Assembly: GCF_010015445.1 (NCBI RefSeq)
Contig: NC_053123.1
Coordinates: forward strand, 11,047,434 to 11,111,433
Source of the DNA: Perca fluviatilis
Lineage: Eukaryota > Chordata > Actinopteri > Perciformes > Percidae
Direction of reading: 5' to 3'
DNA length: 64,000 bases
In this document: one piece after another, positions 40,326-51,281 of the stretch
Numbering within the stretch: position 1 is the first letter of the stretch
How the letters are laid out: the number at the start of each line of letters is the position of its first letter
Position numbers and translations under genes: made by a program
Notes under the pieces: generated by a model
Database searches by the model: none
Seen by the model: the letters and a program-made list of their open reading frames with translations, nothing else
What the model was told of the DNA's origin: nothing

Positions 40326-40853
40326 TAGGGATGCACCGAATCCAGATTTTTGGGGTTTGGCCGAATACGAATCCACTGGTTAAGATTCTGCCGAATCCAA
40401 AACCGAATACTGAATCCTACTCCCATCCTCAGTAACAACACATTAATGAAGTAAACAAATGGTTAACACAAGTTAACCTTCATGCACAACTCGTATTCTT
40501 TCGGATGTTTCATACGCAAATGTTTTAACAGCAGCGATGTTGTGTGTTGTTTAGGGTCCTTGCCACCACGAGACAAATCGGCATTGCAAATTGAACATGT
40601 AGCTCTACTTGAATCGCCTTCTTTTGCCTGAAAGTACTGCCAAACAACACTTTTTTCTGCTCACGAGTTCCATTTTCACTTTCTCACAGCCTACTGCATT
40701 GAACTGTCCACCTATGTAAACACCTTCCCGTAATCAACGGCGGCATCATTACGACAACCCAAAAATTCGAAGGTTCGGCAGAAACCGAACCCCGTCAAAA
40801 AGCCCAATATTCGGCCGAACCCGATGCCGAATCCTGGATTCGCTGCATCCTTA
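40326..40853 (-). mobile_element. hAT-superfamily element with 8-bp TSD and a BED-finger ORF fragment
   Basis: The terminal inverted repeats are TAGGGATGCACCGAATCCAG and, at the right, the complement of TAAGGATGCAGCGAATCCAG. The octamer ATTATTAT is duplicated at 40318..40325 and 40854..40861. On the minus strand 40480..40672 encodes a BED zinc finger: SVVWQYFQAK, then CSICNADLSRGG, then LLLKHLRMKHP. These give the Trp, the Cys pair and the His pair of the fold. The rest of a hAT transposase (RNase H-like core, dimerisation region) is missing, so the element is a 528-bp deletion derivative. Confidence 0.88.
40480..40672 (-). pseudogene. BED zinc-finger fragment of a hAT transposase
   Basis: This is the DNA-binding N-terminal module of hAT/ZBED proteins. 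The frame shows V-W-x-Y-F, C-S-I-C, S-R-G-G-K-D-P and H-L-R-M-K-H in the expected order and spacing. An in-frame stop lies just upstream and no transposase core follows. The zinc ligands appear intact, so the peptide could fold if expressed, but no promoter or start codon was seen. Confidence 0.7.
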
Positions 40854-41199
40854 ATTATTATATATGTGTTCGTCCCCTTGACAATCCCATTTTGCAGCAA
40901 TAAAATTAAAGTGGGATGAACAAACATATAAATAAATAAATGTATCTTTTTAGATAAAACAGATGTTGACAAAATTTGAAGTTGGAAAAAGGTAATTAAT
41001 TGCAATATGTCGCAGAATATTGCAATATGTTTAAAATCACAATAATATTGTACCCCTAATTGACATAACTGTTACAAGGATTTAAGTTGATATGGTGAAC
41101 TGGTTAGCAAACAGTGGCTTTACACATCGAGCAGATACAGAGAAACATTAGCATTCATTTGGAGTTGTGTCGTTGTCCACCTGATGAATGTAAGTCCAA

Positions 41200-41400
41200 T
41201 ATTCACTAATAGGTTAGCTCTGTTATCTCCAAGTCCTCAGGGAAATATGTGGCTCTGGCTAGCTGCTAACTGCTCCACTATGTTGACCAAATAGTCTCCA
41301 ACAGTCTTACAGTTGGTGTTGAGCAGGTAGTGCACAGTGGGGGTTTTAGAGCTTCTTCGCTGAAAACAGCTGCCTGCTGCAGTGAAAAAGAACCAAATCA
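41200..41400 (+). repeat. Dispersed repeat family B
   Basis: It contains CCTCAGGGAAATATGTGGCT, CCACTATGTTGACCAA and GAGCAGGTAGTGCACAGTGG, and is shared in part with 34550..34650. Non-coding. Confidence 0.4.
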
Positions 41401-43057
41401 GTAAAGTTTCGGGCTGAAGACCAAAACAATGAGCTAAAGACGCTTACAGTACAGCTAAGAAGAACTGCAGAGTTGGTTGCTACCAGTGACCGTTAAATGT
41501 GCGAGTTGTTAATACATGAAATAATGAAACCGGACTAAGAACATTAATGATGAGCCTTAGTTGTATAATTAAATTATTTTGTCTTCTCCAGATTTAACCT
41601 CCAGAAAAATCTAAATTATCCAAAGCATGGATTCAACTAGCTGCTGAACCAAAGGTCTTTACAGAGTGTTTAGCAGGGCATTCATGCTACAAGCTCTGTG
41701 TTCTGCCTCTCTTCAAAAGTTCTCTACTAGTTAGACATCTGACAATTACGCACAGCTTAGTAAAGTAACTGTCATGTTCCTGGAACCAGGCTGATATGAT
41801 GAGTGCTGGAAATATCCATTTGAGATGTGGCACGAAGGGATACACCTTGTTATTAACAAAGTCAGCAACAATACATAGCCTACGCATAGCACTCAAATGA
41901 GGCTCCTTTGGAATGAAGCATGCACATACAGCTTGTGACTCTTACACAGGACAGAAGGGATCCATGATTCAAGCTGTTTACCCAAAATACTGATTGGGTC
42001 ATTAGCATGTGGCACCAGAGATCAAGATGGTGAAATGTTTTCTACTGTTTTCTACGGTCAGCAAGTTAGACCAGCAAGGCAACCCAATATGGCCTTCACT
42101 GAATTAACATTTCCCAGTCCATGGCAAGACAAGTATTCAGAGACAACATTGTGCATCGAACTTTTGCTGGAAGCTGTTATTTGTGGCCTTCCTGTCAGTT
42201 TGAACAAGTCTGGTCATTCCCTCTGACCTTTGAGTGTTTTCACCTACAAAGCTGCTACTGACTGGGAAGTTTCTGTTTGTCCGTTCTCTGTAATCTCCCG
42301 ACACGGTGTGAGAGCACGTTGTGCCCTTTTGGGTCCTCGTGTTTGGTTAGCTGTAGCCAGAGGGAAAGTGTGATTTATAATCTATTTTTAATTTAGACAG
42401 TTACATATTCATGTTTTACTTTTGTCAGACATCAATGTTTAAAGAGTTTTGTGTTGGAACGAATGTGAAAATGCACAATTTTACCATTATTTGTAAGCGT
42501 ATCCTTATTTATAAGCCAAATCCACCCATTAAAGGAACATGCCGACTTATTGGGAATTTAGCTTATTCACCGTAACCCCCAGAGTAAGACAAGTCGATAC
42601 ATACCCTTCTCATCTCCGTGCGTGCTGTAAGGCTGTCTGACGGCTCCAGCAGCATCAGCCCATAACAGAACATGCAGGTGAATGGTTCCAGTAATCCTAC
42701 TGCTCCGAATAAGTGACAAAATAATGCCAACATGTTCCTATTTACATGTTGTGATTTGTAGAGTCACAGCGTGTACAAAAAACAACGTAACATGAGACAC
42801 AGCCGTCTTCTAACCGTTAACAAACCGGGAACTGTATTCTCAGGCGGAAGAATATACAGCCCGGTCTCATGGAAGTTCGTGTAAATGTGACGTTATTTGA
42901 ATCTATTGATACGTGTTCACGGAGACGTTTTTGTCGTTTTTTACGTGGTGGACAACACGAAAATGTGAAGTAATGTATTTCAATGGGAAGCATATTTTGT
43001 GGCCACAGCACGAAATTGTAGGGAGTAATATAAAAAGCCGAAAATCCACGTAGGGAG

Positions 43058-43126
43058 GTTGGTCGGGGTGGTGGATGGGTCAAACAACACAGGACTTTCA
43101 CCCGGGCGAGCGGGGATCGCATCCCG
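43058..43126 (+). other. tRNA-Glu-like segment (possible SINE head)
   Basis: TTTCACCC is followed by a GC-rich arm and GGGGATCGCATCCCG (43112..43126), which forms a T-arm-like hairpin with a B-box-like core. Upstream, TTGGTCGGGGTGGTGGAT resembles an A box. The order is like tRNA-Glu (TTC anticodon followed by ACC). Several bases are inserted between the boxes and the acceptor stem is not closed, so this is a derivative at most. Confidence 0.35.
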
Positions 43127-43177
43127 TTTGCGGCGCTTTGTTTCCCGTTTTGTACCGCGTGTTACTGTGGCGCGTCT

Positions 43178-43223
43178 CCCGGCGTTTAAGGCGCCCTTTC
43201 CCCGGCGTTTAAGGCGCCCTTTC
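43178..43223. repeat. Perfect 23-bp tandem duplication
   Basis: Two adjacent identical 23-mers starting CCCGGCGTTTAAGG and ending GCGCCCTTTC, at 43178..43200 and 43201..43223. Confidence 0.95.
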
Positions 43224-43400
43224 TCCGTAAGTTTTTTCCTAAACCCAACCTCCGCCATCCCGTTATCGTGGGGCGTCCCCAGCGGGCCGTCAGCCCGGCG
43301 TATCGCTGGCTTATGGGCGTCGCTTTGGCGCCTCCGGTCCCCACGAGCCGCCACCCCGGTCTCGGCTTAGGGCGACCTTCGGCCTACTCCGCGTCCTTTC

Positions 43401-43506
43401 CGAAAATAATGTGACACTTAACCGTAAAAATAACGTGACAGTTACACGTAAAAATAATGTGACAGTTACACGTAAAAAATAACGTGACAGTTACACGTAA
43501 AATACG
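43401..43506. repeat. Tandem array of about 25-bp units
   Basis: Four near-identical units of the form CGTAAAAATAACGTGACAGT, with TTACA linking them, differing by A/G in AACGTG/AATGTG and by A-run length. They form the inner part of the right arm of the inner element. Confidence 0.9.
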
Positions 43507-46500
43507 AGAAAATGTCTCCGTGAACACGTATCAATAGATTAAGAATAACGTGGACATTTACACGAACTGCCGTGAGACCGGGTTGGAATATAGTACTTGG
43601 GCGGAGTGATATGCTCGCAGCAAGCCTGTCTGAGAATATAGTTCCCGGTTTGTTTACGGAAAGAAGATGGCTGTGTCTCATATTATGCTGTTTTTTGTAC
43701 ACGCTGTGACTCTACAAATCACAACATGTAAATAGGAACATGTTGGCGTTATTTTGTCACTTTTGTCGCAATTCGGAGCAGTAGGCTAGTTGGAACCAGT
43801 TACCTGCAGGATCTGTGCTGGGCTAAGCTAATGCTGGAGCCGTCAGACAGCGTTACAGCACGCATGGAGATGAGAAGGGTATGTATCGACTTGTCTAACT
43901 CTGGGGGTTACGGTGAATAAGCTAAATTCCCAATAAGTCGGCGTGTTCCTTTAAGGCCTGTAACAAAATCTTTTGGTTTTCAATAAAACCTAAAAGAAAA
44001 GTGCTGTCTCTATTCAGTAAGTCTGAAAAGTGTCAGTGTGCTTTGGGAGAATGCAAGATATAACATAAAACCTCCTGTCTTCCTTCTGTCCTCCTCTTCA
44101 GCTCCATTACATCATAACACCAACACAACAGATGAGGTGCACCGACTGAGGGAGAGAGTTGTACCAACATTACGTTGATAACCTTTCTTTGTTTTTATAG
44201 TCCAAAATAACACACATAATAAGGTTGGTGAGGTAGGTAGTGTTTGGTCACAAGAGTAACATGTGAGTGTTTCTTCTGATTTCTTTTGAAGTGATTTTTC
44301 ATTCTAATAATTACCTTCTTATTATAGCATTCAGTTCATTAATTCAACTACCAACAACCACAATGCAATTCAGTTCAATCTCTCTCTCTCTCCATCTCTA
44401 TATCTAGTGTTTCTACAACCTTCTCTCTCTAACACAAAACTCATCCTGCTGTAAACTGAAATGAAACAACTGATTCAATGAGACTATGCCACCTGGGTCC
44501 CTCCCGTTTCCCTTCTTTACTCCTTCAGTCCGAGTGTGATTTCACCAAAACCTTGTTTCAGCACCTCTGCTATTGGGTGCTACACTCACTATAAACACAT
44601 AAAAATGCTGTAGAATCCAAACAAAATGAGTTGTTGCATCTTCCCACACGGCACAGTGGACAGAAGTCATGACTAACTTTGACAAGTTTGCCAAGATGCC
44701 AAACCATCCCACACATACTGCACCAGCTCACAGATTTATACCCCTGTTAGAAAGTGAAGATCAGATCTAAAAATATGTAGGGCAATGAATGGAATTCGAA
44801 ATGCTTGTTGATTGCCTGGTGTTTCTCTCTATACTGTGTTCATATGAAATAAAAAAATGCATTTATGTGTTATTGGTGACTACTGACCAGTTTTGGGGCA
44901 ATGTGTCTTTAATTTACATTCAGGGCTTATTCACTTTAATCTAACACCTCTATATTTATTTCAATTAAACCTGGCTGGGGACAAACCAATTTCTGCTGTC
45001 CAATATAATGGATCAATAAGACATGTTACCTCTCCATCTCTCCTTGAACACTGTCTGCATTAGGGAAAGCAATTGACAACATCTATGCTGCCTCTTTCCT
45101 CCCTCTCCCTCTGTGCCTGTCTCTCACTCCCTTCCACACACACACACATACACACACACACACAATTACAGACATACAACCTGCACCTGCACAGACTCGC
45201 ATAAAAACCCTAAAAAAATGTGAAGGTGGTGGGAATGGGCATATTTGTACACTCATGGCTTTTTCACAGTGCCTCAGTTGATTCAGTGTCTTTCACTCGC
45301 TGAAGGAGGAGCAGCTTCCCGCATGGGATCAGGCAATCATGCTGTTCTTTTCCAGCACTTTCTCCTCCCTGTCTGCCTGCCTGCCGAGGGGGCTCTGCAG
45401 CATCCTTTCCAGCTTGTGAATCAACCTCCCTCCTCCTCCTTTCCCAACTCCTCGATACAGAAATTAAAAGCCCCCACCTCCACTAGTGTCATTCTGCCCA
45501 ATAATACTGTAATATAGCTCCATAAACAACCCGGTTTCTCTTGGGTTCTCAATGAATTATTCACAGCTTTATCCAACAAATTACCCCTATTTTTTTTAGG
45601 GTGAGGAATATTCGCTGCAGTCAGCTCCAAAAAGCATCCAAAAAAAGGGCTGCAATGGGCTGCAAAGGCTGCTATAAATACACACGCCTCCTCCTCCTCC
45701 CCCCCCCTCCAACCATCCACATCCCTCGCTCGTTCTCCCTCCTTGGTGAAAGCACATCAGCTAGGACAGTACTGCAGGGTCCCTCCGCTGGCTTGCTGTG
45801 CACTTTTTTTTATGCAAGGGAGGGACACCAGTTATGTCATCGCTCCGACACCATTCTTGCCTGCTTGCTGATGCAACCGGGAGGCTGTCTTTCATTGACT
45901 TCTTTCGGATTGTTTATATCCAATGTTTGTGGGCTAACTGCAGCCTATTTAGCACGCTGATGGCGGGGCGCATCGACTGTTGCTGTACCACGCATACTGG
46001 TGGGAGCTAGAGTGTACTCAAAACTGCACACACATGCCAGCTTAACCCGCCGTGCACACGTGTCTGCGGGGGCTCAGCCGTATGTAGATGAACAACGGGT
46101 GACTTATGGAATAACCGCATTGCTTTGCCCTAACACAAAAAAAAAAACATTAGGGTTGAAAAGCACCAGAAAACTTTTGTCTGATGAGGCTTCCTCAGCT
46201 GTTTTGTGTAAAATTGCCTCCATTCCCAGGAGAATTGGAAAGGAGGATGTGTCCGCGGTGCTGAACTTTCAACACAAACAGAGAACAGCAGGCCACCAAA
46301 TCTAGCTGAACTCACTCCAGATCCAACTTTTACGGTCCCTCTCCACTTCATTAATGCCTAACGTCAGATGATGTACACTAAAAGTCAGTTTGATTACATG
46401 CGTCTTGTATGTGAATATGGATTTGGGAAAACCAGAATCCAAAGTGTTGCAACCTCAGTCCTTAGTCGGATGTTGGCGGCCTAAAACTGAACAAACCTCT

Positions 46501-46512
46501 TGAATTACTCAC

Positions 46513-46680
46513 CTTACACAGCTGAAAGTTTTCCGAAACGAGCGTCTCCTGGATGTCGATTTCCTTGGGAGTTGGTGTCGCGGTGGGAGTCCCGGCCGCG
46601 CTGCCACCCGATGGGGATCCGATAGTTCCTCCCGGGGAGGAGGTGGTCAAGCCGTCCAACACCTTTCGAAACTTCTTCAT
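46513..46680 (-). CDS. stxbp5l: Tomosyn (syntaxin-binding protein 5-like), first coding exon
   Basis: This exon encodes the 56-residue N-terminus of a tomosyn, a cytosolic WD40-repeat protein with a C-terminal R-SNARE-like motif that binds syntaxin/SNAP-25 and restrains vesicle priming (family knowledge). The sequence shows the conserved start MKKFRKVLDGL, a Ser/Gly/Thr/Pro-rich linker (residues about 12-40), then the family motif IQETLVSENFQLCK. The exon ends exactly after the AAG (Lys) codon at a GTGAGT donor (46507..46512 on the minus strand). The ATG has A at -3. Exon 2 at 26015..26112 continues in phase with TVRHGFPYQPTALAF, as in vertebrate tomosyns. The MKKF start and the TSSPG linker favour the STXBP5L paralogue over STXBP5, while FQLCK is closer to STXBP5, so the paralogue is less certain than the family. 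The common MKKFNFRKV start is two residues shorter here. The rest of the gene lies outside the window. Confidence 0.92.
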
Positions 46681-46683
46681 TTT

Positions 46684-46929
46684 CTACCGTGCTTTTGTAT
46701 ATTGATGGTAGAGATAAATAGGCTGAGCCGTTCTTCTTCTTTTTTTTGTTTTCCGGAGTTCCCTGTCCTCTCTCTCAGATGCAAGATCCCAACTGGTTTG
46801 GGCAGCTGGAGAAAGAAAACGTCGCTTCCTGCAGCAGAAAGACCCACTCTCTGTTTCTCTCTCTAACGTGCAATTTAAAAAGTCATAGAGGTAGGCTACC
46901 TCATTTTGCTCGCTGGCTGTTGTCCACAA
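46684..46929 (-). other. Candidate upstream ORF ending next to the tomosyn start codon
   Basis: An 81-codon frame begins at MWTTASEQNE and its TAG ends three bases before the tomosyn ATG. If the leader is transcribed unspliced here, ribosomes finishing this frame would terminate almost on the main start. The peptide is not recognised and the frame may be chance. Confidence 0.25.
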
Positions 46930-47586
46930 AAGAAATTAATGCGTCTGAGCCACGCAGTGATCTGAGGATTACAGCCAAATGTTGCACATGCCAGGTCGCC
47001 TATCTCATATCTGAGCATGCACCGACGGAAGTGAGACTACTCAACTTCATCTTCATTTTTGCATCCTAAAGTAACGTCCACTCCCTGGCTTGGAGAGAAA
47101 CCCCACACCTCAACATCAGGGAGCCGAAGAGCGATGTTCACACAGAAGTAGACTGATCAAAAGGACTTCGAGCAGGTCGACCCACTCCACCGACCCCCCC
47201 CCCCCCACACACACCCCCCCAACACCCACACCCCCAAAAAAGCACTTTCACAGCGCTGTGGTTGCCCGTAACAGGAAGAGAAGGAGGGGGAAACAGGCTG
47301 AAGACGCAGAGGCAATGCAGTTAAAAGCGGTTAGACTCCACAGTCAGGCCGGAAAAAGAGACAACTCAGCCATCAGGAAAAGAAGAAGGAGAACAATTAA
47401 GACGCTGTGCAATGGTGGAGTGAACTAGAGGTCAATCTATGGATAGTTGTAAGTCGTTTTCTCCCCTATCACCCAGCTGTGTTTCAGCTTCGCTTCCCTG
47501 CAGTCCAGAGACAAGAGACGGGAGCTGTCCGCGGTGCTGAAAAACCATGAGCAGCCTGCACCACCTCCCACCACCGCTCTCTCTAG

Positions 47587-47587
<1 letters not shown>

Positions 47588-47617
<30 letters not shown>
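47588..47617. repeat. (CT)n/(GA)n tract in the tomosyn promoter region
   Basis: About fifteen CT units on the plus strand, lying just inside the inverted CCAAT motif at 47641..47645. Confidence 0.9.
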
Positions 47618-47620
<3 letters not shown>

Positions 47621-48065
47621 CCCTCCCTCCCTCACTAGCGATTGGGTGACAGCTTTAAATCAAAGATAAATAATGATTGAGGAAAATAACCCAGGAAACG
47701 GCAAATAAAGGAATAGTTCACCCAAACGTGGTAAAGAGGAGATGTTGCATCCTGTTGTAGAGTTATAAAGCTCTTAATGAGTGCAGCGTTTTTTTTTTTT
47801 GAAAATGGCTTCATTTGCAGCTGTTAATTCCCATCAACACCATCTGGGGAGTGAGAAAATGTTATCCATGCATCGATATAAAAAAATCGGAACTATTCAA
47901 GAGGGCAATACTACATCGTGCTGTTTCTAGTTTCTCTTCCCTGGATTTTAATTTAATTTAATTTTGAACTTACGAAGCTTTGTCCCTCTTAATTCACACA
48001 CAGTTATTAACCACTCACACCACTGTGACTGTTTCAAGGTCCAGTCCAAAAACAGCTCTTCTTAA

Positions 48066-48554
48066 AGGTCCCATGGCATGAAAATTTCACTTTATGAGGT
48101 TTTTTAACATTAACATGTGTTCCCCCAGTCTGCCTATGGTCCCCCAGTGGCTAGAAATGGCGATAGGTGTAAACCAAGCCCTGGGTATCCTGCTCTGCCT
48201 TTGAGAAAATGAAAGCTCAGATGGGCCGATCTGGAATCTTGCTCCTTATGAGGTCATAAGGAGCATTACATCTCCTTTCTCTGCTTTGCCCGCCCAGAGA
48301 ATTTGGCCCACCCATGAGAGAGAGACATCATGGCTTTCAAACCAGCAAAGTGGCAGTTGGTCAAGGCCACACCCCCACCCTAAAGCTACAGACACAGAAA
48401 TGGCACATTCTAAGGAAAGCTCTTTTTGGGACTGGCTCTAGTGGCTGTAATTCTGCACCAAGGCTGAATATCGGGAAAGAGACTTCAGATACAGTATTAG
48501 GGGACCACTGAGGCCTATATAAAAGCATCCAAAGAGCACCATGTCATGGGACCT
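48066..48554. mobile_element. TTAA-flanked MITE (AGGTCCCATG family)
   Basis: TTAA borders lie at 48062..48065 and 48555..48558. Terminal inverted repeats are AGGTCCCATGGCATG and the complement of AGGTCCCATGACATG. The 489-bp interior is non-coding, with a short local palindrome around CTCCTTATGAGGTCATAAGGAG (48241..48262). It uses the same TTAA target style as 42533..43950 but has different termini. Confidence 0.85.
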
Positions 48555-50468
48555 TTAAAGCACCCAGAAGGCCACATGCATGTTAAAACAAATTGCATTT
48601 TTTTCAGCATTTTACTCCAACAACAACTTCATATTTTCATGTTGTGCTGTAAGGTTTGATCTCGTCTGATGTTCTTGTTTTTTTCTTATCTTCTTGTCTT
48701 AACACTTTTGTTTGGAGACAGTTGTGGGAAATATTTGTTTAGAGAAATTCAAAAGAAACATACTGAAAAGCAACTGACAGGTTTGACTGCAAGTACTGAA
48801 AGACCAGTGTGAGTAAATACTGACAGAAGTTTTATTTAGGTGAAATTGTCTTTGGTTAAAGTTGTGTTTCTGTAGACATTTTCCGTGACAAAAAGAATCC
48901 TGATAAACGATTAAGAGACTAAGAAAAGAGTGGTTCTGAAAATATCCCGTTAATATTGTTGGTTTCAGGCATTTCAGGCATTGTGAGTAGGTCTTCACAA
49001 TACATTAATGGACTAGAACATGATTTGTTGGCATGGCATGTTTTAGTCCATTAACCAACAAGAATATATCCTTTACATTACCACAAACCAGCTATTGGTT
49101 TCTGTTCATTTCTGAACATTATGAAAATCATAGATGACTTGAAACTAGCGTGACAGCTACTCTGTCAGAATGAAGGTTCTCTTCACCACCAATTTCTTAC
49201 TGCAATTAGTGTCGAAGTTGAATTATTATATACATACGATTTTGGCAGTTGAGATTGATGTTGTCAGGAAATCAAAACTAACATAAATATTGTAAAAGGT
49301 ATTCAATACAGATGAAAAATACAGACCATTAATACACCTTATGGTGGAAACTAAAATATATCACCATAAAAATAAAAAAAATAAAAAATTATGAAAGAAC
49401 AAATATTCTAAGTACAATAAAAAAATCATAAACCATTATTACTTAATTTGAATGTTCAGGAACAATCATATTGCATAAGCAATTACATCACCAACCTCTG
49501 CCCTCTGGCGATACTATGCAGTCAGAGCACAGCACACATGGTCGGTCTGTCCTATTCTCCAATCTAAGATAAGACGATAAAAAGACTACAATGTGTGCTC
49601 TGTGTCACTAATGCTGTCCAGAGTGATACAAGCACTACCCAAGAAGTGTGTTGAGTCTCTGCACTTGGGCTTTCATTGGTTTGGTTTTTCTGCCTACCAA
49701 ACCCTTTCAAAAAATAAAATAAGATTTAAAAAATACGACCTACCAGTAGTTATAATAAGAGGCATTTGATGAAATGCATCAAAGTGATCCCCTATAATAA
49801 TTTTCTTTGGAGTACCAGTAGAAAACAACGTGCATTGTATGATGCGGCAACTGCAAGCCATGATGCCATATTGGATTACTTTCACATTTTTAAGCACATC
49901 GGGGAAAACATTGAAACAAAATCATACAAACAACTTTCAAACACAATTATCAAACTCTACAGATTCTCTTCGCTCAGCTCTAAACTAATGGATAGACACA
50001 TACTGGGCAGATAGAAGCAAAGAATAGATATGAAATGAGTGTCCATGCAACACTACATAATAATCATTCAATTATTATGCAAGGTAATGAGCTCGGAAAA
50101 TAACTAGAGCTGGGAGAGTGTTTGAAAAAAATATTGACCTTAACCTGTGATGTGCAGACATCCAAATTTACTGTTAGGTTTGTGTCTGATATATTCTGTC
50201 TAGATATATGGTACAGTTTTTCTGCAGGTGGCAAGGCAGGGGAACGGCTGAAATGACCAAGAAAGTGTCTATAAAGGGGCTCGGACGACTACACAAACAC
50301 ACCAGCCCATTGGATAGGTTACTTGTTCCTCGATACACAAGGACTCAACCTCAGGCTTTTCACATAGGATGTTCAGAGCTGTCCACTTAATGCCACGCAA
50401 AGCTTCCCTCAAAAGCAATTCTATCACTACTGTGTAATGTTTTGTCTTGCAGAGATACAAAGAGGTAG

Positions 50469-50470
50469 TT

Positions 50471-50501
<31 letters not shown>

Positions 50502-50510
50502 GTGAGAGTT
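50469..50510. repeat. (TG)n microsatellite
   Basis: GT units with a TTTG interruption. Confidence 0.9.
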
Positions 50511-51153
50511 TGTGCACCATGTTTGTGTACTGTTTACAACACCACAGGCAATGGGGAATATAGAAAAAAAAGCACAAAGTGAGCTTGATATTGTGTTCAG
50601 CACAAACATGCACCCACAAAGAGCTTTGTTTGGATTAGTACATGGTAATTAGACTGGTAGCTAATTTGCGGCTTTCAATGAAGGACAAAAAAAAAAAAAA
50701 AGAACAGATATAAAAACAAAAAACAGGAATATTTAGTATTTTAAAGAGGACATGATTGGTATTGTTCAAGGCCACTAGTGTAGTCTAGTCTTGATGTAGT
50801 GTTGTAGTGCAATTACTTCAATTGTCATAATTGAATTATTATAGTCAGTTATGAAATGTCTCCCATGCTGGTCCTTGTTTTTTTTTCTTTGCAACAAGAT
50901 GTGTGGGATCAAGAACAATCTTAGGATATTTTAAAGGCCACTGTGATAATTAGAACTCACTACTGATTGAGGAAGAAGGGCAAGTTTGAGCAATGATTCA
51001 AGAACTGACCTTTGTATCATGGGAATACGGGCCTTGTATTCAGTCAGCTTCGTCTCAGAGATGATTTCCAGACGTTGATTAATTTTTAAGAACAGATTTA
51101 ATTAAAAGCCTGTTGAAACGATTTCAGCTCAGAAGGAATTTGTGAACCCCCTT

Positions 51154-51281
<128 letters not shown>

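Larger units (their letters stand above)
40230..41058. mobile_element. Outer hAT-like repeat hosting another hAT element
   Basis: Flanks 40230..40317 and 40862..41058 contain GTATCGCGATATTTT, GTATCGATAC and the right-end motif TTGTACCCCTA. This matches a common fish MITE style with cgatat-rich arms. The element at 40326..40853 interrupts it. The outer boundaries are approximate. Confidence 0.45.
42857..43585. mobile_element. Inner inverted-repeat element (hAT-like) inserted in the TTAA element
   Basis: The ends are CAGCCCGGTCTCA and the complement of CAACCCGGTCTCA. Related arms extend about 85 bp (shared block ATCTATTGATACGTGTTCAC). The flanks share GAATATA (42850..42856 and 43586..43592), extendable to 8 bp with one mismatch, which fits a hAT-type duplication. 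The interior is much more GC- and CpG-rich than its surroundings. It contains a tRNA-like segment, a 23-bp tandem duplication and a 25-bp array. No transposase frame was seen. Confidence 0.75.
42533..43950. mobile_element. TTAA-flanked element with roughly 320-bp inverted repeats (piggyBac-like MITE)
   Basis: TTAA lies at both borders (42529..42532 and 43951..43954). The ends are AGGAACATGCCGACTTATTG and the complement of AGGAACACGCCGACTTATTG, and pairing continues with few mismatches for about 320 bp on each side (to about 42856 and from about 43590). A TTAA target is the hallmark of piggyBac-type transposition. No transposase ORF was recognised. The centre (42857..43585) is occupied by a separate inverted-repeat element. 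Confidence 0.85.
26113..46512 (-). other. stxbp5l: Tomosyn intron 1 (about 20.4 kb)
   Basis: The intron is bounded by the exon 1 donor GTGAGT and the exon 2 acceptor CAG. I see no other coding exon inside. It holds a tRNA-like SINE head (27420..27494), a dispersed repeat (about 27600..28273), a TCTA/CTAC microsatellite (29565..29655), a palindromic repeat (30931..31235), an LTR-like segment (33690..34040), a GCAC/CA repeat (37470..37549), a TA repeat (39166..39213), a noisy A/T block (39781..39915), a nested hAT pair (40230..41058) and the TTAA composite (42533..43950). Stretches 26150..27400, 28280..29560, 29660..30930, 31240..33690, 34650..37470, 38400..39160, 41400..42528 and 43955..46500 show only AT-rich, apparently non-coding sequence. 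Positions 31800..32300 are rich in short GCTAAC/GTTAGC motifs. Confidence 0.85.
46681..47650 (-). promoter_or_regulatory. stxbp5l: Putative 5' leader and promoter of the tomosyn gene
   Basis: The kilobase upstream of the start codon is locally CpG-richer than its surroundings and carries a (CT)n/(GA)n tract at 47588..47617. A CCAAT pentamer lies on the minus strand at 47641..47645. A C-rich/CA stretch lies at 47189..47232. No convincing TATA box is placed. GA tracts next to transcription starts and CCAAT boxes 60-100 bp upstream are common in TATA-less vertebrate promoters, so I infer initiation between about 47480 and 47600. The leader may itself be spliced. Two minus-strand ORFs precede the main ATG (46684..46929 and 47432..47635). 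Confidence 0.4.

Noticed and set aside
42817..43370. Arg-rich and Pro-rich ORFs of 101-124 codons on both strands
   Set aside because: They lie in the GC-rich core of an inverted-repeat element, overlap each other and resemble no known domain.
43401..43506. Evenly spaced 25-bp repeats as a CRISPR-like array
   Set aside because: Units are contiguous with no unique spacers and lie in the arm of a transposon.
45245..46340. Overlapping ORFs (70-119 codons) just downstream of exon 1 in intron 1
   Set aside because: No recognisable domain and no splice signals that fit; more likely a locally GC-richer intron segment.
47090..47428. 112-codon plus-strand ORF with Pro-Thr runs and basic tail
   Set aside because: Low-complexity translation of a C-rich tract on the strand opposite the tomosyn leader.
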